Source of the DNA: Actinoplanes sp. TBRC 11911 | GTDB taxonomy: Bacteria; Actinomycetota; Actinomycetes; Mycobacteriales; Micromonosporaceae | Assembly (NCBI RefSeq): GCF_012933445.1 | Contig: NZ_JABBNC010000034.1 | Coordinates: forward strand, 1 to 64,000 | Direction of reading: 5' to 3' | Length of the DNA: 64,000 nt | Shown here: positions 35,420 to 44,712 of the stretch, piece by piece | Layout of the letters: every line of letters starts with the position of its first letter | Numbering within the stretch: position 1 is the stretch's first letter | Made by a program: the position numbers and the translations under genes | The notes under the pieces: generated by a model | The model's database searches: none | Seen by the model: the letters and a program-made list of their open reading frames with translations, nothing else | Told to the model about the DNA's origin: nothing

Positions 35420-36016
35420 GTGCTGGACACGCTGCTCTCCGTGGTTGATCGGTTCGGGTACGTCGGCGTTTCCGGCCTGGTCTTCGTGGAGAGCTTCGGC
35501 ATCCCGGCGCCGGGGGAGACCGCCATCGTCGCGGGCGCGGCGGCCGCCGGCAGTGGGCACCTCAACGTGTTCGGGGTCGCCGCCGCCGCGTTTGTGGCCG
35601 CCGTCCTCGGTGACAGCATCGGCTGGCTGATCGGCCGGCGCGGCGGACGCCCGCTCGTGCACCGGTTCGGGCGGTATGTCCGGCTGACCCCGGCCCGGCT
35701 CGACAAGGTCGAGCAGTTCATGTCCCGCCAGGGGCCGAAGATCGTGGTCGTCGCCCGCTTCGTCGAGGGCTTACGCCAGTTCAACGGGATCGTGTCGGGC
35801 ATGACCGGGATGCGGTTCCTGGTGTTCGTGACGTGCAACGCGATCGGCGCCGCGCTGTGGGTGTCCGTCTGGTCCGCGGCCGGGTACTTCGCGGGCGACC
35901 ACCTCGACGCGATCACCGGCGCGATCAAACAATACCTGGTGGTGGCCGTCGCCGCGGCCGTGGTGGCCGTCATCGCGTACGTCTGGATGCGCCGCCACCG
36001 CCGCCGCCACACCTGA
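35420..36016 (+). CDS. DedA-family membrane protein
   Basis: 198 residues, DedA/VTT fold. The signature F-[GS]-x(3)-P-[GA]-[ED] is seen as ESFGIPAPGETAIVAGA, followed by GDSIGWLIGRRGGRP and the re-entrant-loop region VVVARFVEGLRQFNGIVSGMTGM. Four to five membrane helices and a basic tail RRHRRRHT. Family members are lipid flippase-like and support envelope and membrane-potential homeostasis. GTG start at 35420. Confidence 0.9.
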   Translation: MLDTLLSVVDRFGYVGVSGLVFVESFGIPAPGETAIVAGAAAAGSGHLNVFGVAAAAFVAAVLGDSIGWLIGRRGGRPLVHRFGRYVRLTPARLDKVEQFMSRQGPKIVVVARFVEGLRQFNGIVSGMTGMRFLVFVTCNAIGAALWVSVWSAAGYFAGDHLDAITGAIKQYLVVAVAAAVVAVIAYVWMRRHRRRHT

Positions 36017-36079
36017 TGTGCTTGACGCGCACATCGACCGATGCCTAACTTCGGGGTCGAACCGGCGAAGGGGCAGCGG

Positions 36080-36535
36080 ATGGTCACGGTAAAGGGCATC
36101 GACGAACTGAGCGCCCTCGTCGGCGAGGAACTCGGCGCGAGCTCCTGGCTGGAAATCACGCAGGAGCGCGTTGACCAGTTCGCCGACTCGACCGGCGACC
36201 ACCAGTGGATCCATGTGGACCCGGCACGCGCGGCGCAGGGCCCGTTCGGCGGCCCGATCGCCCACGGCTATCTCACGCTGTCGCTGGTGATCCCGTTGTT
36301 CGGCGAGATCCTCAAGGTCGACGGCGTCAAGATGGGCGTCAACTACGGCCTGGAGAAGGTGCGTTTCCCCAGCCCGGTCCGGGTCGGCTCGAAGATCCGG
36401 CTGGTCGCCCGGCTCGTGTCGATCGAGGAGTTACCGGAGGGCGCCGCCCAGGGCGTCTTCGACTTCACCATCGAGGTGGACGGCAGCGCGAAGCCGGCCT
36501 GCGTGGCGCGCCCGATCTACCGCTACTTCACCTGA
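36080..36535 (+). CDS. MaoC-family (R)-specific enoyl hydratase/dehydratase
   Basis: 151-residue single hot-dog protein. The catalytic motif is FADSTGDHQWIHVD (Asp and His of the MaoC hydratase dyad), followed by GPIAHGYLTLSL. NodN-like. It would hydrate or dehydrate (R)-3-hydroxyacyl-CoA. GGGGCAG precedes the ATG. Its last 13 bp overlap the end of the convergent methyltransferase gene. Confidence 0.88.
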   Translation: MVTVKGIDELSALVGEELGASSWLEITQERVDQFADSTGDHQWIHVDPARAAQGPFGGPIAHGYLTLSLVIPLFGEILKVDGVKMGVNYGLEKVRFPSPVRVGSKIRLVARLVSIEELPEGAAQGVFDFTIEVDGSAKPACVARPIYRYFT

Positions 36536-37158
36536 CGGGCCGATCCGCACACCCACGTCCACGCGTCGTCGTCGCGCGTCATCGTGCACTCCCAGCCCAG
36601 CCTGCGAAGGCGTACCACCAGGTCGCCGGGGTCGATGAAATTCTTGACCACGCGGAACGCCCGCCCGTCCCGCAGGTGCCGCTCGACCACCTCGTCCGAA
36701 ATGTACGTCTCCTTCGCCCGCTCCGAGACCGGCTCGTCCACGAACAGCACCCGGCCGCCGCCGGCCAGCAGGCCGCCCAGCGCCGCCCAGAACTCGCCGA
36801 ACCGGGCCGCCGGCACGTGCGACAGCCACGCCGAGAAGAAGATCGTGTCGAAGCGGACGCCGGGCCGGTAGGTGAACACGTCCGCCACCTCGAAGCGCAC
36901 GTTCTCCGCGCGCACCCGGTCGCGGGCGATGGCCAGCGCTTCCGGGGCGGCATCGATCGCCGTCACCGAGTCGGCGGCCGCTGCCAGCGCGGACGTCCAC
37001 ATCCCGGTGCCACAGGCGATTTCCAGTACGCGTCCGGCAGGCCGCATCGCCCCGACTATCCGCGCGATACGCTCCGAGGCCGCGGCGACATCCCCAAACG
37101 CCGTCGCGTCGTACTCCCCGGCCCGCAGCCGGTAGTAGTGAAGCTGCTCATCGGTCAC
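36523..37158 (-). CDS. Class I SAM-dependent methyltransferase
   Basis: 211 residues. SAM-binding motif I VLEIACGTGMWT, the acidic ribose-binding region VTAIDAAPEAL and motif FDTIFFSAWLSHVP. GTG start. Last gene of a six-gene minus-strand run from 41423. Substrate unknown; small-molecule O-, N- or S-methylation is likely. Confidence 0.85.
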   Translation of the reverse strand: MTDEQLHYYRLRAGEYDATAFGDVAAASERIARIVGAMRPAGRVLEIACGTGMWTSALAAAADSVTAIDAAPEALAIARDRVRAENVRFEVADVFTYRPGVRFDTIFFSAWLSHVPAARFGEFWAALGGLLAGGGRVLFVDEPVSERAKETYISDEVVERHLRDGRAFRVVKNFIDPGDLVVRLRRLGWECTMTRDDDAWTWVCGSARQVK

Positions 37159-37185
37159 GTCCGCCGCCTCCGCACTCTGACCGGG

Positions 37186-37998
37186 CTAGACGCTCTTGAG
37201 TACGTCGTCGAGGAAGTCGGCGCCGGCCTCGATCAGGGCGCCGATGTCGTCGTGGCCGGTGAAGCAGTGACCGGCCCCGGCGACCGGCAGCAGATCGCAC
37301 CGTACGCCCTGGGCCCGTAACGCCTCGGCCAGGCGCACGCTCTGCTCGAACGGGACCACGTCGTCGGCGGTGCCGTGCACGTTCAGGAACGGCGGTGTCC
37401 CCGGGTGCACGCGGTGCAGCGGGCTGGCCCACGCCGCGAAGTCGCGCCGCTCGGCGATCGGGCCGCCCAGCAGTAGCGCCGGCGCGGTCACCGGGTTCTC
37501 GTCGTCGCCTACGTCCAGCAGGTCGGTCGCGCCGTACCAGTTCACCACCGCCTGGATCGCCGTCTCCCCGTCGCCGGCCACCCCGGCCATCGCGGCGAGG
37601 TGACCGCCGGCCGACTCACCCAGCGTCGCGAACCGCCCGGCGTCGAGCCGCAGCTCGGTCGCGTGGTGCCGCAGCCACCGGATCGCGGACTGCACGTCGA
37701 GAAGCTGGGCCGGGTAGAGAGCCTCGCCGGACAGCCGGTAGTCGACGTCCGCGACGGCATAGCCGCGCGCGAGGAGCCGCGAATGGAACCCGGACGGCTC
37801 GACCGTGTCCGGCATCCACGTGCGGCTGCCCTCCAGCCACCCGCCGCCGTGGATCCACAGCACCACCGGGAACGGGCCGTCGCCCGGCGGCAGGTGCAGA
37901 TCCAGGTGCAGGGGCCGGAAGCCGGCGGGCGCGGACACCGTGCAGTTGGCGTACGTGACGGTCGGACGGGGCGCGGGCACCGGTATGAATTCGATCAC
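37186..37998 (-). CDS. Alpha/beta hydrolase, HGGG carboxylesterase type
   Basis: 270 residues. Oxyanion HGGG (50-53), nucleophile elbow GESAGG (Ser129), Asp in HGTADDVVP and His in GAGHCFTG. A BD-FAE-like esterase for short acyl esters. No signal peptide. It starts 10 bp after the MFS gene ends, within the minus-strand run. Confidence 0.87.
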   Translation of the reverse strand: MIEFIPVPAPRPTVTYANCTVSAPAGFRPLHLDLHLPPGDGPFPVVLWIHGGGWLEGSRTWMPDTVEPSGFHSRLLARGYAVADVDYRLSGEALYPAQLLDVQSAIRWLRHHATELRLDAGRFATLGESAGGHLAAMAGVAGDGETAIQAVVNWYGATDLLDVGDDENPVTAPALLLGGPIAERRDFAAWASPLHRVHPGTPPFLNVHGTADDVVPFEQSVRLAEALRAQGVRCDLLPVAGAGHCFTGHDDIGALIEAGADFLDDVLKSV

Positions 37999-38008
37999 GG
38001 ACGATACA

Positions 38009-39235
38009 TTAGACCGCCGGTACGCGCTGCCGTCCGAACCGGGCCGCCGCCAGCGTGCCCGCGCACAGCGCCGTCGCGCTCAGCCCGAGCGACCAGTGCA
38101 CCCCGACCAGGCCGCCGAACAACCCGACCGTGATGCCGCTGCCGAACCGCAACCCCATCGACGACATGCTGTACACGCCGATCACCCGGCCCCGATCCGC
38201 GGGCGGCGCGAGCAACTGCACCAGCGTCTGCCCGATCGACATCGACGCCAGGCTCGCCACCCCGCCAATCACCAGAAGCAGCAGCGCGAGCGGGTAATTC
38301 GGGCTCCAGGCGAACAGGGCGGTGCTCACGCCGTACACAAATGTGCTCGCGATCGCCGTCCCGACGGTGGCCGGCAGACGCCCGGTCGCCTCCAGCGCAA
38401 TGCCGCCCAGCACGCCCCCGGCGCCATTCGCAAACAGCAATATCCCGTACGCCGCCCCGGCGCTGGAGGCCCCGAGATCCTGCGCGAAGATCGGCATCGC
38501 GGACTGCAGTGACGCCCCCACGAAGAACGAGCCCAGCCCGCCCAGCACGATCAGGCTGACCAGCGTGTGATCGGTGCGCACCTTGCGCAGAACGGCGAGC
38601 GACCCGACAATTCCCACCCGTTCTCTCGGTACGCCTCCGGACCGTACATGCCCGGTGAACCGCGTCCGGAACAGGAAAACGGTCAGCGGCAGGTAGAACG
38701 CGACGTTCGCGAAGATGCCCCAGGTGGGACCGAGCCCGAGCAGCAACGCCGACCCGACGACCGGCCCGAACAGCACCCCGAGACTCCGGAAGGTCGCATT
38801 GAGCCGCACCGCGCTGGGCAGATCGTCGTCGCCCACGAAATCGTGCAGCATCAACTGCTCGGCCGGACCCCACAACGACCCGGCGACGCCGTGCAGAACG
38901 AGCAGCACGCACGCCTCCCACACCCGCAACGTACCGGTCAGGAAAAGCACGCCCCAGGCCGCCGACACCGCCATGAACAACAGTTGCGCGACCTGAATGA
39001 CCCGGCGGCAGTCGAACCGGTCGGCCAGGGACCCGAACCACACCGACAGCAACAGGAACGGCACCCAATGGCTGATGACCTGGAATCCGGCCAGCGCCGG
39101 CGAATGGAACTTCTCCCACAGCTGCCAGTACGTGATCACGTGCTCGATATTGTCGGCCATCATTGCCAGGCCGGTACCGACGAGATAGGGGCGGCAGTCC
39201 GGGTTGCGCAGCGCGGCGAACCGGCGCCCGGTCAT
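38009..39235 (-). CDS. MFS transporter (EntS/TetV-like)
   Basis: 408 residues with about 12 membrane helices. The MFS motif A is seen as GSLADRFDCRRVIQ and a motif C-like segment as GPVVGSALLLG. Similar to exporters of the EntS/macrolide-efflux group. It ends 10 bp before the esterase gene and follows the dehydrogenase gene by 26 bp. Substrate unknown, but the neighbouring esterase and methyltransferase suggest export of a modified small molecule (inference). Confidence 0.87.
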   Translation of the reverse strand: MTGRRFAALRNPDCRPYLVGTGLAMMADNIEHVITYWQLWEKFHSPALAGFQVISHWVPFLLLSVWFGSLADRFDCRRVIQVAQLLFMAVSAAWGVLFLTGTLRVWEACVLLVLHGVAGSLWGPAEQLMLHDFVGDDDLPSAVRLNATFRSLGVLFGPVVGSALLLGLGPTWGIFANVAFYLPLTVFLFRTRFTGHVRSGGVPRERVGIVGSLAVLRKVRTDHTLVSLIVLGGLGSFFVGASLQSAMPIFAQDLGASSAGAAYGILLFANGAGGVLGGIALEATGRLPATVGTAIASTFVYGVSTALFAWSPNYPLALLLLVIGGVASLASMSIGQTLVQLLAPPADRGRVIGVYSMSSMGLRFGSGITVGLFGGLVGVHWSLGLSATALCAGTLAAARFGRQRVPAV

Positions 39236-39261
39236 GAGCTGATCTTCATGTCGCCGACACG

Positions 39262-40041
39262 TTAGGCGGTGCGGTGGTCCGCGCGCAAAGCAAGATCAGC
39301 AAGCCAGTCGCGGCTGGCCCCGGCGACCCGCGGCGCGACGCCCAGCTCGGTGAGCAGGTCCGCGGCCGCGGCCATCTCCTCGGTCCGCCGCACGGCGTGC
39401 GCGTGCGACCCGTCGACGAGGCGATCGAGGGTACCGGCGTCGCTGCGGGTCAGCTCGGCCCGGATATTGCCGGCGAGCCAGTCCTCCAGCCCCGCCGCGC
39501 GCGCCGCTTCGAGGGCCTCGATGACGGCGGCCGCGAGTCCTTTGTAGAACACGCTGCGCAGCAGCTTCCGGGTGGCCGCCTCACCCACGGACCCGTCCAA
39601 AACCTCGATCTCGGCCCCGTACGCCCTGAGGAGTGCGGCCGCGCGCCCCGCCGCCGGCCCGCTCATCGTCATCGGGGTCCGCAGCCCGCGCCCCGGCACC
39701 GGCGCCATCAGCGCCACGTCGACCACGTCGGCCCGCCCGCCCGCGGCGTCCCGCAACGCCGTCTTGAGCGCGGGGGAGGCGGTGTTGAGATCGGCCCAGA
39801 TGGTTCCCGCCCGCAGCGCGGAAAGCGACTGCCGGAGCGCGTCGAGCGCGTCGTGCGCGCTGTTGACGCTGAGCACGAGCCCCGCGTCCCGGCAGGCGTC
39901 GGCATCGCTCGCCGCCGCCCGCACCCCGTCCGGCGCACCCAGCCGCGGATCGAACCCGGCAACCACCGCCCCGGCCGCGGCGAGCTCACCCGCGATGCGC
40001 CCACCCGCCTCCCCGAGCCCGAGCACAGCGATAACCGTCAT
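39262..40041 (-). CDS. NAD(P)-dependent oxidoreductase, 6-phosphogluconate dehydrogenase-like (DUF1932)
   Basis: 259 residues. N-terminal Rossmann motif VLGLGEAGGRIA and the C-terminal helical DUF1932 domain (RKLLRSVFYKGLAAAVIEAL) containing the Lys/Asn region of beta-hydroxyacid dehydrogenases. Such enzymes oxidise 2- or 3-hydroxy acids. Its ATG overlaps the stop of the GntR gene (ATGA), so regulator and enzyme are coupled. Confidence 0.87.
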   Translation of the reverse strand: MTVIAVLGLGEAGGRIAGELAAAGAVVAGFDPRLGAPDGVRAAASDADACRDAGLVLSVNSAHDALDALRQSLSALRAGTIWADLNTASPALKTALRDAAGGRADVVDVALMAPVPGRGLRTPMTMSGPAAGRAAALLRAYGAEIEVLDGSVGEAATRKLLRSVFYKGLAAAVIEALEAARAAGLEDWLAGNIRAELTRSDAGTLDRLVDGSHAHAVRRTEEMAAAADLLTELGVAPRVAGASRDWLADLALRADHRTA

Positions 40042-40691
40042 GCCGGCCCGCCCAGCGACTCGATCGAGCGCAACGCGTCGATCACGCTCGCGATGTGTTC
40101 GCGCATGGCGTCCTCGGCCGCCTTCGGGTCGCGGCTGCGGATCGCCGCGACCACCCGCTCGTGCTGCGGCAGCGACACCTGCGGCCGGCCCGGCAGCAGC
40201 GACAGCGTGAACTGGTGGCGGACCAGCTGGCCGCGCAGCGTCTGCACGATCCGGTCGGCGGTCTGGTGGCCGGAGATCTCGCGGATCGTCGAGTGCAGCC
40301 GCTGGTTCAGATCGCTGTACTGCCGGTGCTCGCCGGCCTCGACCGCCTCCCGCATGCGAGCCGCGATCTCGGAGAGGTCGTCGGCCTGCGACGGCGTGAC
40401 CCGCTCGGCGGCCCGCGCGGCGATCAGCCCTTCCACCACCATGCGCACCTCGGTGATCTCGACCGCCTCGTCGAGCGACACCTTGCGCACGTGCGCGCCC
40501 CGATTGCGTTCCATCCGCACCAGGCCCTCGGCGGCCAGGTCCTGCAGGACCGCGCGCACCGTGAACCGGCTGGCCGAGAACTCCTCGATCAGCTGGGCCT
40601 CGACCAGCCGTTCGCCGGGCAGGTAGTCACCGCGAAGGATCGCCTCCCGCAGATCGTCGCGGACGTGCCCCCGGTCGCGCTCTGTCGCCAT
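40038..40691 (-). CDS. GntR-family regulator, FadR/FCD subtype
   Basis: 217 residues: winged HTH (DLREAILRGDYLPGERLVEAQLIEEFSASRFTVRAVLQDLAAEGLV) and an all-helical FCD ligand domain with metal-ligand histidines (NQRLHSTIREISGH, LPQHERV, MREHI). It probably responds to the acid metabolised by the coupled DUF1932 enzyme. It starts 10 bp after the phosphatase gene. Confidence 0.9.
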   Translation of the reverse strand: MATERDRGHVRDDLREAILRGDYLPGERLVEAQLIEEFSASRFTVRAVLQDLAAEGLVRMERNRGAHVRKVSLDEAVEITEVRMVVEGLIAARAAERVTPSQADDLSEIAARMREAVEAGEHRQYSDLNQRLHSTIREISGHQTADRIVQTLRGQLVRHQFTLSLLPGRPQVSLPQHERVVAAIRSRDPKAAEDAMREHIASVIDALRSIESLGGPA

Positions 40692-40700
40692 CCGCGAAGC

Positions 40701-41423
40701 TTAACGTGGACCGTGACCAAAATTGTCAACAATCATCCGGTCGCGGACCGCGCCGACGTCCGCCGGGGTCAAGCCCGCGTCGCGCAGGCAGGCCGCTACG
40801 TCCACCTCCGACAGCAACGCGTGCAGCGCCGCCGCGATCGTCGTGCCGCGCGCCGCCAGCCGTTCGGCGACCGGATCGTCGTCGCGCTCGAAATGGCGGC
40901 GCAGCCTTTCCCCGCTGAGCGCGTAGTCCTCGATGATGGCCGCCGGCGTCACCCCGGCCAGCGCGAGCAGCAGCAACGCGATCAGCCCGGTGCGGTCGCG
41001 GCCGATCCCGCAATGAATGACAACCGCGCCCGCCCCGGCCCGCGCCACCGCCCGCACCGCCGCGGCACAGCGATCCGCCTTGCGTTCCAGGAAAGGCCGG
41101 TAATAGAGCGGCGTCCCGTCGATGTCGTCGTCGGTGACCCGATACCAGAACGCCGTATCCGCGTTGTCGTCCACCGGCGCGTGCACCACGGTGATCCCGG
41201 CGGGCCGGGCGATATCCGGGGACCTTTCGTCGTCCTCGCGCAGATCGACAACCGTCCGTACGCCGTACGCGGAAAGGGAATTCCATCCCGCGGGCGTGAG
41301 CCGATCGAGACTGTCGGCCCGCACGACCGACCGCCACCGGGTCGCCCCGCCGCCCGTCAGCGGCAGCCCGCCGAGATCGCGCACGTTGCGGCAACCAGCC
41401 CATTCGAGATGCCGTTCAGCCAT
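40701..41423 (-). CDS. Tyrosine/dual-specificity protein phosphatase
   Basis: 240 residues of the Y_phosphatase3 family. The active-site loop is HCGIGRDRTG, i.e. CX5R with Cys138 and Arg144. The N-terminal NVRDLGGLPLTGG and VDLREDDE with a general-acid Asp region are typical of PtpB-like actinobacterial phosphatases. An in-frame start 18 bp upstream exists. First gene of the minus-strand run and divergent from the iminopeptidase gene. Confidence 0.9.
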   Translation of the reverse strand: MAERHLEWAGCRNVRDLGGLPLTGGGATRWRSVVRADSLDRLTPAGWNSLSAYGVRTVVDLREDDERSPDIARPAGITVVHAPVDDNADTAFWYRVTDDDIDGTPLYYRPFLERKADRCAAAVRAVARAGAGAVVIHCGIGRDRTGLIALLLLALAGVTPAAIIEDYALSGERLRRHFERDDDPVAERLAARGTTIAAALHALLSEVDVAACLRDAGLTPADVGAVRDRMIVDNFGHGPR

Positions 41424-41463
41424 CGACCCGCCTAGGCTCATCCGGGGGAGAGGGGGAAAGGCA

Positions 41464-42420
41464 ATGTTATCGATCAGCGACTATCTGGACTACTCCGGGC
41501 GCGACGACGCCCTCAGCGGCGGCGCCCGCAAAATCCCGATCACCACCCCCACCGGCACGTACGGCGTGTGGGTCAAGCGGATCGGCAACAACCCCCGGCT
41601 GCGGGTGCTGCTGCTGCACGGCGGCCCGGGCGCGACCCACGAGTACCTGGAGGCGTGCGACAGTTTCCTGCCCGCCGCCGGCATCGAGTATTACTACTAC
41701 GACCAGCTCGGTTCCGGGTTCAGCGACCAGCCGGACGAGCCGTCGCTGTGGGAGCTGGACCGGTTCGTCGACGAGGTGGAGCAGGTCCGGGTGGCGCTCG
41801 GGCTGGGCCGCGACGACTTCGTGCTCTACGGCCAGTCGTGGGGCGGGCTGCTCGCCCTCGAATACGCGTTGACCTACCAGCGGCACCTGCGCGGGCTGGT
41901 CATCTCGAACATGGTGTCCAGCGCCGCTGCGTACGGGAAATATGCCCTTGAGGTGTTGATGCCGCGCATGGATCAGGGTGCGCTCGCCGAGATCGTGGCG
42001 TTCGAGGAGAAGGGCGACACCGGCGATCCGCGTTACATGGAACTGCTGATGGAGCAGCATTACGTGCACCACATTCTGCGGATGCCCGCGGATCAATGGC
42101 CGGAGCCGGTGGTCCGCGGATTCGCGCACATCAATCCGGCGATCTACGTGCCGATGCAGGGCCCCAGCGAGCTCGGACTCGCGAAGGACGCGAAACTGGC
42201 CGGTTGGGAACGCACCGAGCGGCTCGGCGAGATCGACGTGCCCACGCTGGTGATCGGCGCGCGGCACGACTCGATGGACCCGGCGTACATGGAGATGATG
42301 GCCGGCCGCCTGCCGCAGGGCCGCTACCTGTTCTGCCCGGACGGCAGCCACCTCGCGATGTACGACGATCAGCGGGTCTACTTCACCGGGCTGATCGACT
42401 TCCTGGAAAGCCTGCCATGA
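41464..42420 (+). CDS. pip: Proline iminopeptidase (S33 family)
   Basis: 318 residues. LLHGGPGATHEYL (HGGPG oxyanion motif), the DQLGSGFSDQP segment of prolyl iminopeptidases, nucleophile elbow GQSWGG, Asp in GARHDSMDP and His in GSHLAMYD. Cytoplasmic. It removes N-terminal proline from small peptides. GGGGGAAAGG precedes the ATG. The stop overlaps the start of a 15-codon frame that looks like the beginning of a lost gene. Confidence 0.9.
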   Translation: MLSISDYLDYSGRDDALSGGARKIPITTPTGTYGVWVKRIGNNPRLRVLLLHGGPGATHEYLEACDSFLPAAGIEYYYYDQLGSGFSDQPDEPSLWELDRFVDEVEQVRVALGLGRDDFVLYGQSWGGLLALEYALTYQRHLRGLVISNMVSSAAAYGKYALEVLMPRMDQGALAEIVAFEEKGDTGDPRYMELLMEQHYVHHILRMPADQWPEPVVRGFAHINPAIYVPMQGPSELGLAKDAKLAGWERTERLGEIDVPTLVIGARHDSMDPAYMEMMAGRLPQGRYLFCPDGSHLAMYDDQRVYFTGLIDFLESLP

Positions 42421-42464
42421 CGCGATTCGACGTACGGGCGATCGGCGAGCTGCGCGACGAGTAG
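42417..42464 (+). pseudogene. Possible 5' remnant of a coupled gene
   Basis: ATGA overlap with the iminopeptidase stop starts a frame MTRFDVRAIGELRDE followed by TAG. The peptide looks like the first residues of a normal protein and the coupling is typical of an operon partner, but the rest is missing: a convergent small-protein gene ends at 42468. It could also be a chance frame. Confidence 0.25.
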
Positions 42465-42467
42465 GGC

Positions 42468-42686
42468 CTATCGGCGCGGCGATCCCCGCCAGGCCTGGGC
42501 CACGCACGCCAGCAGCAGGAGATCGAGCAACGCCATTACCATGGTGGCCACCCACGTCGGGGCGGGCCGCAGGGCGACCATGCCGAGGATCGCGCACAAC
42601 AGCAGGCACAGCGCCGCGGCCAGGATGTAGTCGTTGATCGGCGTCCGCTGGGACCGCCGCAGGTGTCGCGTCACGAGTCCGCGCAT
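42468..42686 (-). CDS. Small two-helix membrane protein
   Basis: 72 residues starting MRGLVTRHLRRSQRT, with two hydrophobic segments (DYILAAALCLLLCAILGMVAL and TWVATMVMALLDLLLLACVA) and basic ends. Hypothetical, no family recognised. A start nine codons upstream is possible. It lies head-to-head with the histidine kinase gene. Confidence 0.6.
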   Translation of the reverse strand: MRGLVTRHLRRSQRTPINDYILAAALCLLLCAILGMVALRPAPTWVATMVMALLDLLLLACVAQAWRGSPRR

Positions 42687-42757
42687 CCAGACCTCCGCCC
42701 CTCGGTCCGACAAGTCTTACCCAGCGTGGCCGGGCGCGACACCCTCAGCATTTGCGG

Positions 42758-44710
42758 GTGCCGTCCGAATGGACGAACGTGCCGGATCAGCTCTACCTGC
42801 TCGGCAACCTGGTGATCATGATCAGTTACGCCGGGATCATGGTGGCGATCATCGTGCCCGTCACCCGGGCCGGTCAGCTGCGTACCAACCATCTCGCGCT
42901 GACCACCGGCCTCATCTTCTTCAGCTGCGCCGTGGGCCACGGCCTGCACGCGATCCTGGCCTGGCGCACCCTCACCTCGGCGCACCCCGGCGGTCACGTC
43001 ACCGGCATCGGCTGGTCCTGGGTGCTGGCCTCGTGGGATCTGACCACCGCGGGCATCGGTGTCTACTACTGGTCGCTGCGCCGGCACTACGGCGTGCTGC
43101 TGGGCAAGGGGTCGATCTACGTGTCGCCGGGGGAGAAGCACCGGCTGGACGAGGCCGACGCCCGCGAACGCGCCGCCCGTGACACGCTCTCCGCGGTGGC
43201 CGAGCACACCGAGACGGCCATCATCGGTGTCACCCTCGACGGCGTCGTCACCGCGTGGAACGGCGGCGCCGAGCACCTGTTCGGCTACCGCGCCGACGAG
43301 GCGATCGGCCGGCCGGTGTCGATGTTCACCGACGACTCGGGTGCGGACGAGCAGCGCGCGATCCTGGAACGCATCCAGAGCGGCGAACGCGGCGTGTTCT
43401 ACGAGACGCAACGCGTGCACAAGGACGGCTCGCCGCTGGAGGTCGCGCTCAACGTCGCCGGCATCAAGGACAGCACCGGCCGGGTCACCGGCGTGTCGGT
43501 GGTGGCCCGCGACATCAGCGCCGCCAAGGAGGCCGCCGAACGGCAACGGGCGCTCGAGGAACGCACGCACCAGGCGCAGCGCATGGAAAGCCTCGGCAAG
43601 CTCGCCGGCGGTGTCGCGCACGACTTCAACAACATCCTCGCGATCATCGTCAACTACACGGAGTTCGCGGCGGAGGAGACCCGCGATCCCTCCGTACGCG
43701 ATGACCTCGCGCACGTGCGTACGGCCGCCGATCGCGCCATGAACCTGACCCGGCAGCTGCTCACCTTCACCCGCGGCGACACGATCCAGCCGCGCGAGAT
43801 CGACCTGAACGCATCGATCGCCGAGGTACGCGCGATGCTGGAGCGCACGATCGGCGAGGACATCACCCTGTTCGCGAACCCGGCCGCCCAGCCCGCCGTG
43901 GTGCTGGCCGACCCGGGCCAGATCCACCAGGTGCTGCTCAACCTCGCGATCAACGCGCGCGACGCGATGCCGGCCGGCGGCACCCTGGTCATCGAGGCCG
44001 ACCTGGTCGACCTGGCCGGCGCCGAGGTCAGCGTGGAACCGGCGGTCCCGCCCGGCCGCTACGCCCGGCTGCGGGTCAGCGACACCGGCGAGGGCATGGC
44101 GCCGGAGGTGGCCGAGCACATCTTCGAGCCGTTCTACACGACCAAGCCGCAGGGCAAGGGCACCGGTCTGGGGCTGGCCACCGTCTACGGCATCGTCACC
44201 GAGGCCGGCGGCGGCATCGACGTGTTCTCCGAACCGGGCGTCGGCACCACGTTCCGCATCGTGTTGCCGCTGGCCGGCGCGCTCCGCGAGGCGGCACCCG
44301 CCGTCGCTCCGCTTCCCTCGCCGCCGTCCGGGGAGGGCCGCACCGTCCTGGTCGTCGAGGACGAGACCGCGCTGGCCCGGGTGGTCACCCGCATCCTGAC
44401 CACCGGTGGCTGGCACGTGCTCGCCGCCGCGCACGGCCCGGAGGCCCTCGCCCTGCTCGACGGCAAGGACTGCGACCTTCTCCTCACCGACGTGATCATG
44501 CCGGAGATGTCCGGCCCGCGACTCGCCGAGCTGATCCACGAACGCCGGCCCGGCCTGCCCGTGGTCTACATGTCCGGCTACAGCAACGGCCTGCTCGGCA
44601 GCACCCGGGTGCTGGATCGGGACACCCCGTTCCTGGAAAAGCCGTTCACCGCCGACGACCTGTTACGCAAGGTGCACGAGGCGGTCACGGAGGCCACGTT
44701 AAGGTATTGA
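42758..44710 (+). CDS. Hybrid sensor histidine kinase (TM-PAS-HisKA-HATPase-REC)
   Basis: About 650 residues. Three N-terminal membrane helices, a PAS domain (about 142-250, AIIGVTLDGVVTAWNGGAEHLFGY), HisKA with phospho-acceptor His288 in GGVAHDFNNILA, an ATPase domain (N box NLAINARDAM, G boxes DTGEGMA and GKGTGLGLAT) and a C-terminal receiver with Asp578 in LLTDVIMPEMSG. The receiver lacks an output domain. The GTG at 42758 or a TTG two codons earlier may be the start. No partner regulator is adjacent, so the target is elsewhere. Confidence 0.92.
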   Translation: MPSEWTNVPDQLYLLGNLVIMISYAGIMVAIIVPVTRAGQLRTNHLALTTGLIFFSCAVGHGLHAILAWRTLTSAHPGGHVTGIGWSWVLASWDLTTAGIGVYYWSLRRHYGVLLGKGSIYVSPGEKHRLDEADARERAARDTLSAVAEHTETAIIGVTLDGVVTAWNGGAEHLFGYRADEAIGRPVSMFTDDSGADEQRAILERIQSGERGVFYETQRVHKDGSPLEVALNVAGIKDSTGRVTGVSVVARDISAAKEAAERQRALEERTHQAQRMESLGKLAGGVAHDFNNILAIIVNYTEFAAEETRDPSVRDDLAHVRTAADRAMNLTRQLLTFTRGDTIQPREIDLNASIAEVRAMLERTIGEDITLFANPAAQPAVVLADPGQIHQVLLNLAINARDAMPAGGTLVIEADLVDLAGAEVSVEPAVPPGRYARLRVSDTGEGMAPEVAEHIFEPFYTTKPQGKGTGLGLATVYGIVTEAGGGIDVFSEPGVGTTFRIVLPLAGALREAAPAVAPLPSPPSGEGRTVLVVEDETALARVVTRILTTGGWHVLAAAHGPEALALLDGKDCDLLLTDVIMPEMSGPRLAELIHERRPGLPVVYMSGYSNGLLGSTRVLDRDTPFLEKPFTADDLLRKVHEAVTEATLRY

Positions 44711-44712
44711 CC